Part shown: positions 1-10,082 of the stretch, piece after piece | Position numbering within the stretch: the first letter of the stretch is position 1 | Layout: each line of letters starts with the position of its first letter | NCBI GenBank assembly: GCA_021234155.1 | Contig: JAJEKV010000094.1 | Location: 3,952,535 to 4,016,534 of the forward strand | Length of the DNA: 64,000 nucleotides | Source: Isoetes taiwanensis | Lineage: Eukaryota > Streptophyta > Lycopodiopsida > Isoetales > Isoetaceae | Direction: 5' to 3' | The notes under the pieces: generated by a model | Database searches by the model: none | Seen by the model: the letters and a program-made list of their open reading frames with translations, nothing else | What the model was told of the DNA's origin: nothing | Translations under genes and position numbers: made by a program

Positions 1-850
1 TTGGGAATTGATCCCTTTGCAAAGTTGTTGTTTGGTCATTTCACTTCTTTGTTCCTTCCCAATATTAATGATATGTACAGCAAGCAAGTGGGCAGCTTTG
101 TAATTGCACACAGGATAGTGACTTGTTCAGTGAAGTGAAACAAAAAATAGAAATAGTTGCAACAGAAATGTATGCATGTGTGCATATGCTGCACCTGTCT
201 GCACATTTCTGGTCATTTCCTTTCGATTCATGTATTTGAGGAATTTACTTTTCTTTTCTTTCCAGTAAGGTGCATGCTTTAGGCTATTCATTATATTGTA
301 GGGTGCTCATTATATATGGGAACGGGTTGATAATACTTCGGGGACTCCATGAAAGTGAAGGGTTGGCAGTCTATGGTGGAACAACACTAAAATCTGTCAG
401 ATTTGTGATGGAGATATACCATGGATATATTTAGCAAGAGAAGGTAAGCTAAGTATAAAATTGAGATATATTTGTGCAGTCTGTATTTGTGCAGGAAGGG
501 AGGATTGCTTCCATGAGAGCATCTAATTAAGAAGTGCCAGAATCCATAAGTTGTAGTGATTTTGTGACCAAAGAGAGCTAAGTCTCTTCATGGCATTTTA
601 TGGAAAGTGGCTGTATCTTTCTTGACTGTGGCTGCGAAGCGGACATTATTCAAATCTTAGCATCAGTGGGTGAAAATAAGGCCAATGTGCATGATATCTA
701 GGTAGTGAATTCAAACACATTATTTATATACTGTGTACCAATTTGAATTTTGAAGTTTACTCATTCTACTAAATAATACTACATTCATTGTCCCTCTGCC
801 TTAAGTAGTCTACTTTGGACACAATAATTTGATGGTGCCGAAATGGCATT
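1..850. other. no gene recognised
   Basis: AT-rich sequence with no open frame that I recognise. A short stretch near 395-420 reads C-Q-I-C in one frame but has no supporting context. I see no RNA gene or clear transposon end here. Confidence 0.5.
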
Positions 851-1090
851 TGTTTCAGACGTTTTCAATATGTGAAAGTCTGGAGATGGGCAAATATTTG
901 CCATGTAGTTGTAGGTGTAAGATAGGTTTTATAATGTCTGTGCATGATGTACGACAAGACTAGATGTCCTGTTTCAGACATTTTCAATATCTGAAAGTCT
1001 GGAGATCGGCAAGTATTTTGCCATGTAGTTGTAGGTGTAAGATAGGTTTTATAATGTCTGGGCATGATGTACGAGAAGACTAGATGTCCT
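851..1090. repeat. two-copy tandem repeat, unit about 119 bp
   Basis: The unit beginning tgtttcagac at about 851 recurs at 970 and ends near 1090, with only scattered substitutions (for example gatgggcaaa versus gatcggcaag). The minus-strand open frame across it is repetitive only because the DNA is. No coding function is inferred. Confidence 0.85.
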
Positions 1091-1640
1091 ATTCTTTTTG
1101 CAGCGTAGCGTTGCACCCATGTTGGATTCTTAGTACATGAAATAATGAGCACGCAAATTAATATACCCTAGTTAAAAAGCAAAAAAAGAGCAAAAAAAAA
1201 AGGTTTGGCTCATGCAATCATCTTCTCTGAAAAAGCAATCATACGCATGTGTATCTATGGATTATTTTTTAAAACGCCTGAATGTGCAACTTGTGCAATG
1301 TGTTTAAAATAAGGGCAAATTGTAAACATACCCCTCAACATGCAAACATGCAAAGACGGGGCATTTTTATGCAAAGACGGGGCATTTTCATACGAATTGC
1401 ATATCTGGGTATTCTATGCAAATTGTAAAAATACCTTAAAAATGCAACTTTGACTACACCTGTTGTTCTATTAAAAACCACTTTTATGATAAAGTGGTAT
1501 GGTTTGTATAGCATTAACATTAATTCCCAATACCAATGCAAAGCTATAATCTTAGAAAACAAATTCCCTCGCTATCGGGGTAGATCAACAATTTGATGCA
1601 AGAAACCATTTTGGAAACTGAGGAAGAGAATGCATCACTA
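1091..1640. other. no gene recognised
   Basis: A-rich and low-complexity sequence with direct short repeats near 1355-1385 (tgcaaagacggggcattttt twice). Nothing protein-like is supported. Confidence 0.5.
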
Positions 1641-4130
1641 ATAGCAAGAATAGAATAGAATGGAATAGTTTTTTAACGTCCACGGAGACCAATAGGTCAT
1701 GGGACCCATACAATGGGCTAGTACAATCATTACTACTAGGATTAAAAAACCCCTGCCTCGAAAGGTTTTCAAGGGAAAAACCTTTGCAGTAATGATGATA
1801 CTAGACAAGCTTAGATAATGACTACTGAGGGCTCAGTAATTGCAGACGTTTATCTAGAACCTCAAGTATATATAATGCCAAGTCATGCACAGATGGTGTG
1901 CTGAGAAGTTGTGGAAGCGTGGAATGGAATGCTAAGGTCGAAAAATGATTCCGGACTATCTCAAAAGCAGGGCAACTCAGAAGAGTATGGCTTTCATCTT
2001 CAATAACCTATAACTGGCAACAGGTACATAGTCTCGCTTCTCGCGGCAATTGCGGCCGCTCCCATCTACCTGTCTCAATCCGTAGCCTGTGGACCCCGTG
2101 CGAATTGATGCAATAGCTACAAGCTTGTTCCTGGACAATGAAGCAAGCAAATAAGCTTGGGGCCCTAGTGCCAAAGTGGGATTTATGTGTGCATGATAAT
2201 GACCAGTTTTCACTTGGGCCAAAGTAACTGCGTCCCATATCTTTTGAGAAAAACGACCATTAAGATATTGTTGCAAAAGCTCGGGATCGAATCGGCAAGC
2301 ATCGAGGCGGTGCTTTCAGGTTGTAATGACCCCAACGGGCAAACCATGTAGTGCAATGCTCTTTCCAACATCGTTTCAAGTTCTGAGGAGATTCAGCCAT
2401 GGCAAGTGCAAGAACAGGATACCTAACATCATCCATGTGGTGCACCTTGCAGATATAGTGGAGATGGCGCTTCATAGCGGAATGTTGAAGAGGCCAAAAA
2501 CCTGTCTCTTGTAAAAGAATAGCATAGGGCACCGTTGTTTTAACTCCAAGGCTGTAAGTAAGAAAGGACTTTTGCACCCGCTCCAAGCTCTCCCAAGCAC
2601 TAGCACTAATGGCAGGCCCCCACACTTCAGAACCATACAAGAAAAGCGAGGCTCTACCAAAGCCCGAAACAAGTGGGCTTTCCGTGGCCAATCATGAATT
2701 TCTGCGCGAAAACAATTGTTTTGCATGGCATAGAGTGCTCTCCATCCAGTAGCCACCCGCTTGGTAATACACTGTTCCCAAAGTGTGTTCTTACAGAATT
2801 CTACACCAAGATACTTGTAGCTATCTACAACTTCAACTTCGCGGCTATCATAGTGCATAGGGGGAACATTGTGACGAGAAGATTGAACTACCAAAAGCTT
2901 GGTCTTTTTTGGATTAACCTTGAGACACTGTGTTCTCCACGTAAACTGTCGCGAGCATGTAAATGTTGATGCATACTAGCAGCGGTATGTGCCGAAGTGA
3001 AACATCATCGCATACATAAGTTGCCTAATGATATGGTGTGCCAAATGTGGACCTCCCGCCATGATTATCAAGCCATTCTTCCAATTGATCAATGTACAAG
3101 CCAAAGAGTGTAGGAGATAAAGGGCAACCACGGCGAACTCCAATATTGCTAGTGATTTGAGTACTGATCTTTGGAAATTTAGTAAAACCCTTTCATAGAG
3201 CCGATAAACTACATTTTGAAGATCTTGTGGAACCCTAAGTGCTGCAAAGCCGCCAAAGAAGCTCGCGTGGTAATCTTGTATCAAAAGCGTAAGTAAAATC
3301 CACAAAGCATATATAGAGGTCTTGTTTCAAACTTCGACTATGTTCAATAAGCATGCGCAATGTGAAAATATGGTCTATGGTAGAATGGCATGGACGAAAA
3401 GCCTGCACTCGCCCTACAAAGACGCATACACCAAGTATGTTACGCCCATGATGTCAAGCGCTTCTCAAGAAGACCGGCTAAGAGCTTTGAAAATATGGAA
3501 CTTACCATGTTCATGCGATAATTAGAAGGGTCATGCTTATCACCGCTTTGTAAATTGGTGCGACCTTCTTCGACCCAAGTTTACGGCAAGCCTTCTTGCA
3601 AAGCTTGATTTAAAAGAGTAGTGATGATTGGAAGCAATAACGGACCCCCATTTAAGCAGTGCAGCTTGCAAACCTTGAAGATCAGGAGACTTGCCATTAG
3701 ATAGATGCCGCAATCCTTCTTTGACTTCCTCCTCTGTGAATTGAAGAATATCACCTACCAAAGGAGGCACAGAATTAAGGACCCCAGGATGATCATATAA
3801 GTGGACCAATCGCTCATCCCATTGCTGCATAGAAATATTTCCAAGGGTAGGAGGTGGTCGATATAATATTTTGCGCAAGAGTAATGGAAAATCCACAGCC
3901 GAGAAAATCCGAGACCGAGAAGACGGAATGCAAAATGAAGCGTTGGTATAAAAGGATGCCGCGTGGCAAGAACTCCCAAATCATAGAACAATTTAATTAT
4001 AGAACCGAAGGACGAAGCGAGGTCTTTCGTGCTATATAACAAATGGTTGCGGCGGCCAAAAGCGTGGCTTTTAAGCTTTTTGGGAAATAATTTGGAGATT
4101 ACAGTTGTCCAACTTAGACACATTTAGTTC
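1641..4130 (-). mobile_element. LINE (non-LTR retrotransposon) fragment: RT, thumb and C-terminal zinc region, 3' tail
   Basis: A decayed minus-strand LINE read in several frames. From right to left it shows the N-terminal RT segment (about 3540-3896; EEEVKEGLRHLSNGKSPD fits the usual lead-in to RT), the post-RT segment with YKYLGVEF (about 2800), the GSEVWGP segment (about 2630), and a C-terminal region with IRTGS-x-GLR-x-TGRW followed by C-x-C-C and EDESHT (about 1990-2110), as in LINE zinc-knuckle tails. Frames are broken many times, so it is inactive. The 3' end at 1641-1668 is (TAGAA)n on the plus strand, i.e. a TTCTA-type tail, matching the plus-strand copy at 20.5-23.4 kb. Family knowledge: such proteins perform target-primed reverse transcription. 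The clade is not assigned. Confidence 0.8.
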
Positions 4131-4618
4131 AATTTCGCAAGCCCATAACTGAGATCCTTTTTTACTTGATACAAAAATCTACTTTGCCGCGAGTTGGGCA
4201 AGAGAAATGTTCGCGGCAGCCTTGGGCCGCCGCGATAAATTTCTTGTATATATAGATATGTTACATTATTTGGGAGACTTTCTTTGTAATCGGATGTATA
4301 TGTGAATATAGTAAGTTTTTTGTATATGTATGGTGAGTGTTAGATACATGGCTGCCATTCTATAACTTATTTCCTCGTTCGTTATGTGTGTGTCAACCAT
4401 CTCTTGAACATATATATCTAACATTCTAGAATGGGACTCGCAAGAAACCAACAAACCGCGATAGATAGGCTTCTCATTCATCTCAGCATATTTTCTACAA
4501 TGGTGGACAGTGGGTAGCCACACACATGCGAACTACCCACGAAAAATAAAGGGAAATCCAATTATATCACTTGGACCCCAAAAAATACAATGCTAATAGA
4601 TGAGTGGCTGATGTACCT
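4131..4618. other. no gene recognised
   Basis: Intergenic. The segment cattctagaatgggactcg near 4428 recurs at about 5111 beside the same aaccaacaaaccgc string, so this belongs to a local repeat. No coding sequence is supported. Confidence 0.45.
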
Positions 4619-4697
4619 GCCGAAAGCTTATCACCGGGATTAAAAAACCCCGCCCTTTCGGGTTTTTGAGGAAAAACCCTAGTGATAAGCCTTCGGC
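4619..4697. repeat. 79-bp hairpin-like motif related to the LINE 3' region
   Basis: The ends are a 16-bp imperfect inverted repeat (gccgaaagcttatcac at 4619-4634 against gtgataagccttcggc at 4682-4697). The interior, ggattaaaaaaccccgcc then cgggtttttgaggaaaaacc, resembles the LINE 3' regions at about 1740-1795 and, in reverse orientation, 23290-23330. I infer a shared 3'-end stem-loop of the LINE family or a parasite of it. Confidence 0.45.
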
Positions 4698-4965
4698 AAG
4701 GGGCTTAGACAAACGTAAGGCATAGAAATCGCTCCCAAAAACCCCCGCATGGAGAAGTCGAAGCATGATGCCGCCGCCAACTTTGACACGCATATCACCA
4801 ACACAACAAGCGAGACAACACAAACATACCGGAGAATAGCATCACCCGGTGGTGAAAAAAGCATCACCCGGTGGGTGGAAAAACATGATAAAGCGAGAGA
4901 ATAGTGCACAATACAATAAATAAAGAAGGGGGAGGGAGGGTTCAAAGAGAATAAAGGCTGGCGAG

Positions 4966-5478
4966 AGAAGAGGAAGCTACCGATGAGGCGTGGATGCAAA
5001 AACGGCGCTGAAATAGCGAACTCCCAACCAAAAGCGGGCATGCGCCGCCCGCATGCATGCAAGACGCATGCTCGTCCCATTCTAGAATGGCGATCGATGT
5101 CTCGGTCGATGCGATTCTAGAATGGGACTCGTAAAAAACCAACAAACCGCCCGACTACTACGGAGAAATTCCTTACAAACTAGGATCGAGGGCCGAAGGT
5201 CACGGCCGAAGGCCAAAGGCCGGAAAAGGATAGCATGAAAGAAACGCCAAATTGGCTAAAACCAGGCGGGGAAGAAGCCCCTCCCCGCACGGAAACAAAT
5301 CAAAGAGAATAAGGTACTGCTGAGAGAAGAGGAAGCGCCGATGAGACGTGGATGCAGAAACGCGCCTGAAATAGCGAACTCCCAATCAAAACGGGCATGC
5401 GCCGCCCGCATGCATGCAAGACATGCATGCTCGTCCCATTCTGGAATGGCGATCGGATGTCTCGGATCGATGCGATTC
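4966..5478. repeat. direct repeat pair, about 150 bp each, spaced about 357 bp
   Basis: The sequence from gagaagaggaag (4966) to gcgattct (about 5115) recurs at about 5322-5478 with small indels. Both copies contain gcatgcgccgcccgcatgc and a cattctagaatgg-type half site. The minus-strand open frames in the two copies resemble each other because of the duplication. No function is assigned. Confidence 0.8.
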
Positions 5479-5545
5479 TTTATTGCCATGGGATGGGTCT
5501 ATACATAGCACGACTCTGGGCGATCTTGAACTCGAGACATACTGT

Positions 5546-5785
5546 TCTAAGACTAGTGTCCAACTAGTTTATGAGACATGCACATCACACAAACATTGCT
5601 CTATTTGTCTTGCTCATTTCGATGAGACCATCCTTTTTCTTCTTCACAATATAAGTTGTAGTATGTGGAAATATATCACGATGATAATGCATAGATCTTG
5701 GCCTTTGAGAAAGACGTGGTCTTTCTTTATGGAGCTTGGCAATCTTGAGGTTGCACTAGACAATAAGATGTTACATTTAAAAAAG
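5546..5785. repeat. dispersed repeat, second copy at 34500-34803
   Basis: Starts ctagtgtccaactag and includes atatatcacgatgat. The copy near 34500 is the same through gcatagatctt and then carries about 60 extra bases. Both lie in repeat-rich DNA. No protein is supported. Confidence 0.75.
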
Positions 5786-6119
5786 CAAACTTGACGCGCT
5801 TTTTTTTGGAACAACCACATATATTTCATGACTGCATCTAGGCTTGACTAGGAATTGCTTTCTACTTATAGATTACCATGATTGATTAACATCAATCAAG
5901 CAATATACTTATAAGGCAGAATGGGACTAGAAGAATGAGACATATCTTAGAAGGCGAGCAAGCACTTGGGGGGGCGGGGGATCGTTTATGTGTTGCTCTC
6001 ATCCTTCAAACTTGTTGAGTATCCAAGAGCCATTTAGCCCCTGTACCCTTTTGCTACCCCCTCTTCCCCACCCTTCCCCAACCCACCCCCCCAAGCCCGG
6101 TGCTTGAAAAGTACTAAAT
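5786..6119. other. no gene recognised; G/C homopolymer stretches
   Basis: Contains runs such as ggggggcggggg (about 5969) and cccacccccccaagcccgg (about 6082) in otherwise AT-rich DNA. No gene is seen. Confidence 0.4.
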
Positions 6120-6860
6120 GCATCCCTTACATTTAGTATTTTTCTCTAGAATGTCATGGGATAGCAGTTTATGAGATAGAACATTTCTGCCTAGTACTCC
6201 GCAATGTATTTGGCTTTCTTTCTCTTTAGAGAAGTAACCTATTGTCTGATTTAATGCGGGCACAAAACAGGGTTAGAGACTTGTCGAGGCCAATGTTTTA
6301 ATTTCCTGCATTTATCATCAAACCACTAGTTATGAGGAAAGGTGTAGTCCCCGTGGGCCTCCATGGTGGCCTCTCCTAAAGCATCTCTCGGCAGCCGCCA
6401 TAAGCACATGAACCAATTGGCCAGTCTATTGTTGTATCATGGAGAATTTGGACATAAGACTTTGTGTGGCCATAATACAGGTGCAGCTGAGATAGGTGAG
6501 GGGTTGGAGTGCATGGGGTCTTAATAGTCTGCCACTCCACTTGTTAAACGAGCGGTTGATGATCTAAGTCCACTTATTCATCTCTGTTGTCTATACGAAC
6601 TCGAAGGTGAGTGACCAGATGAAAATCATGCTCAGCTACCAGCATGTAATCCAAAATGCTAGAGCCGCCTCCCTGGTTTTCCTACCTATACAGGGTGGAG
6701 CTGTGTAGCATGTTCCTACCCAGAGATCGAACTTCGTAAGTTGTTTTATCCCCATGAGTGCATTGAAGTCTCCAAGCAACATGACTCGGCCCAATACTAT
6801 GTGTTGTATGTCATCATATAGATCGACATATGGGTCCAGCCTATCCATATCCGTATGGTT
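6120..6860 (-). mobile_element. LINE fragment with AP-endonuclease region
   Basis: Minus-strand reading gives LDPYVDLYDDIQH then MLLGDFNA (about 6770-6850). GDFNA is the conserved catalytic segment of the endonuclease/exonuclease/phosphatase fold in LINEs. The same stretch, better preserved, is at 42570-43390 on the plus strand, and its trailing part matches the region before RT in the LINE at 20.5-23.4 kb. Together with 1641-4130 this may be one insertion split by the 4.1-6.1 kb repeats. It is heavily broken. Confidence 0.75.
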
Positions 6861-6861
6861 G

Positions 6862-7115
6862 TAATAGAATTTGGAATCTGCATGTGGAACAAGGTTATTA
6901 GGTACGTCAGCTATGGTATGAGTGCCATATGTATTTAACGCACTAATAAAGGTTTCGTACCTCCCAAGTTAAAAATACTTTAAATATGTTTTCCATATTT
7001 ATTAGATATTTATAAAATACGTACTTTACGTACAGTATGTTAAAATCTTCATATCATTTTCTAAAACAGAGTTACAATCTGAAATAGTTGCAAATATATT
7101 GAACTTATAATTTTA
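6862..7115. repeat. dispersed repeat, inverted relative to 37555-37805
   Basis: gtaatagaatttggaatctg at 6862 and onward is the reverse complement of the block ending at about 37805 (cagattccaaattctatta), including the cacttaaatatg/tatttataaaatacg-like core. At 37 kb this block is joined to another repeated block (37090-37540), suggesting one longer family. Confidence 0.75.
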
Positions 7116-7289
7116 AACAATAGAACATACTATATTACTATATAGATAAGTGTTTCTCAGAATTTTTAACCATATCTTATCGAGGCGGCCAAGGCTGTCG
7201 CGAACGTTTCTCTTCTTCCAACCCTATCAATCAGACTTACGATATGTTCCAGATATTATCTAGTTTGAGATTTGTGACAGTTCAGCTTC

Positions 7290-8718
7290 CGCAATAGGCA
7301 TTCTTGAATTACAACGGCAAATTGACCTCATTTCAATCAAAGAGATGGCACGGATTGTGCATAAATTCCGGTCTGGAAGAAACACGAACAAGGGTAACTT
7401 TTTTATTGACCTACTCAGTTTTTTGACCATCACAACACATATAAGCACCTTCACCAAATAATTTATATCATCATCGTTTGCATCACTAATATGCTCATTA
7501 TATCCTTTATATAATAGAAAACACTCATGATTTTTTGAAGGGCAATGAAGGGCTATGGAAGGGCAATGAAGGGCAGTTTGAAGGGCAATGAAGGGCAGTC
7601 AGCACCTGTGCAGCACATGTGTCGCCCACATGCTTTTTTGAGTATGTGAATTAAAAAACCACCCACAATTGAAATAGATCAACAAATACGTACACAATAT
7701 TGAGCCATCAGCACTTATATTGATCAATTATGCAGAAGCAACAACTTGGCAAGATGCCAGATGCAAAGTAATATGAACGGTATAGTTCCCCTTGATAACC
7801 CAATCTAATAAGAAATCAGGACTGGTATCGCTCATTTTAGCATGGCACAAGCGTATATCAATATTATCAATGGACAAATAAACATCATAAAGATTTGGGG
7901 AAGAACTAATCAGACACATTCGAAACCGAGTCCAAGCAATAGATGCTCCAAGTCAAGGAACGGATTTCTTTGGCTTTATCACTAGAATGAGATGGGATAA
8001 CGAAAAGATCTTCTGCCATAATCCAAACTGCTTTAAAGCGTACTTGTTAAATATCTTCCATGATCATTGATTGGCTATTTTCTGGCTGGACAGGTGTCTC
8101 GGCACAATTGAGCATAGGATAATGGATGCTGGCTTTTATAAACATTGCATCCAGCAGGAAACAAATCTGAAGATTCCCAACTGAGAAGACATGCGAATAA
8201 TAATTTTGGGACAGAAGAAAAGAAAATAAAGCGAAACCTTTTTCAGCTGTCTTTTTCCCATTATTTGGTATCATGGTAGATGTGGTTTCTTTAGCATTAC
8301 CACCTTCAACATACGGAATCCATGTCTGTAGATTCAAATGAAAAACTTCTTTTAGTGCATTCCCAAAAATACAAAGACTTCCCATTTTGTTTTCTATACA
8401 TCGTTATGGTTATACTTACAGAATGGCAAAATGGCCTTTCCCTTGTTGGACAAAATGTTTATTTAAACAAGACATGACATGTAAGTGATGGTCATAGTGA
8501 GGATGTCTTTTTACTTATTGATCTTTTGATACTAGTCTCACCAGAAATAATGATGAGCCTTGCTTAATAAGGCGCAGCCGACCACTGATACGCTCATTCG
8601 CAAACTGTGTAGGATGCACTGATACATTTTCTTTCACATAAACAACTTCATAAGCCTCTGCTCCCTTTGAATCCAGTGGTTTCCCATTATTTTTCCCAAG
8701 AAAAGCATCTTGCAACAT
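7290..8718 (-). CDS. TBC1-domain RabGAP (GYP7/TBC1D15-like), 5' exons only
   Basis: Three exons read on the minus strand. Exon A (8542 up to at most 8718) encodes ENVSVHPTQFANERISGRLR then LIKQGSSLFL and ends at a GTGAGA donor. Exon B (8238-8325) starts after ...CTACAG and encodes TWIPYVEGG. Exon C (about 7290-7382) follows ...TTCCAG and encodes DRNLCTIRAISLIEMRSI. Codon phase is kept across both junctions. From memory, plant TBC/RabGAP proteins of this group share this N-terminal region ahead of the catalytic TBC domain, which stimulates Rab GTP hydrolysis. No TBC domain is visible to the left. Exon C diverges after RSI, where the family has R-H-T-P-A-L-G-W. The start codon is uncertain: the ATG at 8718 follows a stop but may lie inside an intron. 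It is either a gene with TE-filled introns or a gene fragment. Confidence 0.7.
7535..7600. repeat. short tandem repeat gaagggcaat
   Basis: The phrase gaagggcaatgaagggc recurs three times with small interruptions, inside the presumed 855-bp second intron of the RabGAP fragment. Confidence 0.7.
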
Positions 8719-9650
8719 TTAAATGTAAGCACTAAGTCACTAGCTACCATTGGGTGGGAGATGTGGGCGGGTGCAAGTCCCACCAACCATGCCTTCAAAC
8801 AAAAAACTTGACATTCACAACTTATGACAAAGTAATCGAAATTTAGCTCCCTCTTGACATACACCAAAAAATCTAATGGTTAATGGGCAACAAGATGCCT
8901 ATACAGGGACTTTATGATTGGTGCTCCAAGGCCAGATGATACTTTCCGAAACAGGGGCTAGATGTAGCCGGATTTGCCAAAGCGGTGCCCACTGTCACAA
9001 AAAACTTACATGTGCTATGGAAATAGAATGGTCAGACGAACTGCTTTACACTAACCTTGCCGGATTTGCAAAAGGGGTGCCCTTGCTATAAAAACGTGGA
9101 GCAAATACCGTCTATTGTGCAAGGCATAAAAAAGCCGCCGCTTTTCAAATCCCAAAAACTCAATCAAAGTACATCGGCAAAGAAAGCACGCAAAAAAATT
9201 CTTCATATCCATGATTTGCCCAGACGCTCAGGGCATAAGAGCCGCCCTAATTTTTTACAAAGGCAAAAGGATTAGCTACTCCAAGATGAACTCGGTGGTC
9301 TGAATTCAATAGCCAGAAAAACGTCGGTTGATTGAAGATTTCTGAAAGAGTATTCTCCCACACACTCCATCCAAAATGGTTGGGCTATGGCGGTGGATGC
9401 AACGGCAGCCTCCAAGACGCAGACGTTTTTCCACGCCCTTTTATGTTTTTTTTTTTTCCTCTTTTTTTTAATCCCCATTTTTTTCTCAGAAAGGTACGTG
9501 TCACTTTTAGCGTGAGGCATCATATAAGAATGTACCAAAAGCATATTTGTAGGAGAGTTATATATGTGTTGAATAGCTATAGTTAAAATTAAAGTCCTTA
9601 TATTTCAATTTAAGTTTGCAATCTTACAAAAAGTATGTTTAAAATAATAA
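8719..9650. other. no gene recognised
   Basis: Open frames here are short and low-complexity. A poly-T/poly-A-rich stretch lies at 9443-9485. A B-box-like ggtgcaagtccc at 8770 has no matching A box. Confidence 0.4.
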
Positions 9651-10082
9651 TAAAAAAGGAATCATTGTACATTCCCTTCCTCTTCGTCATATTCATCCTC
9701 AGACTCAGTTTCAGTAGCTGACTTCCATACAAGCTCCTCATCTGCAAGTTCATCGATGCCAACTTCTTCTTCTTTAATCACATCAATATTGTCTTTATTT
9801 GGTAAACCATGTAATCGATCGTGTTACTCGCCTACTATGGGCAGACCTTTCACTAACTCTGCTTCATCTATGCCTACCTATTCAACTAGTAAATCTCCTT
9901 AAGATTGTAACTTGTAACTATGTCGTGGAAATTGAGCATGGCCAGCGTTGCTTAGGTCAGATGGAAGAGGGAAAAGATAAGATAAGATAAGATAAATTTT
10001 TACGTCCACGGGAAAAATATTTTACGAGTTGTTTTTAATAATTTCGAATTTAGATGTACATTTAATTTTTTTTTTTTTTTTT
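9650..10082. repeat. dispersed repeat R1, copy 1, abutting the RT element
   Basis: From about 9707 (tagctgacttccatac) to the T-tract at 10060 this is nearly identical to 23625-23965 and is inverted at 37265-37540. Minus-strand reading of the left part is acidic (IDELADEELVWKSATETESE then DEYDEEEGN, stop), like the acidic C terminus of a protein, possibly a transposase; I do not recognise it. The match stops at the T-tract where the RT element begins. Confidence 0.8.

Noticed and set aside
385-440. C-Q-I-C reading that recalls the zinc finger of cellulose synthase
   Set aside because: Only eight residues fit; the following W-I-Y-L-A-R-E does not match and no further exon is nearby.
7728-7919. 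Extra exon of the RabGAP between exons B and C
   Set aside because: Exons B and C join in phase without it, and it does not resemble the family.
8740-8790. SINE B box ggtgcaagtccc
   Set aside because: It is not the consensus GGTTCRANTCC and there is no A box at the right distance.
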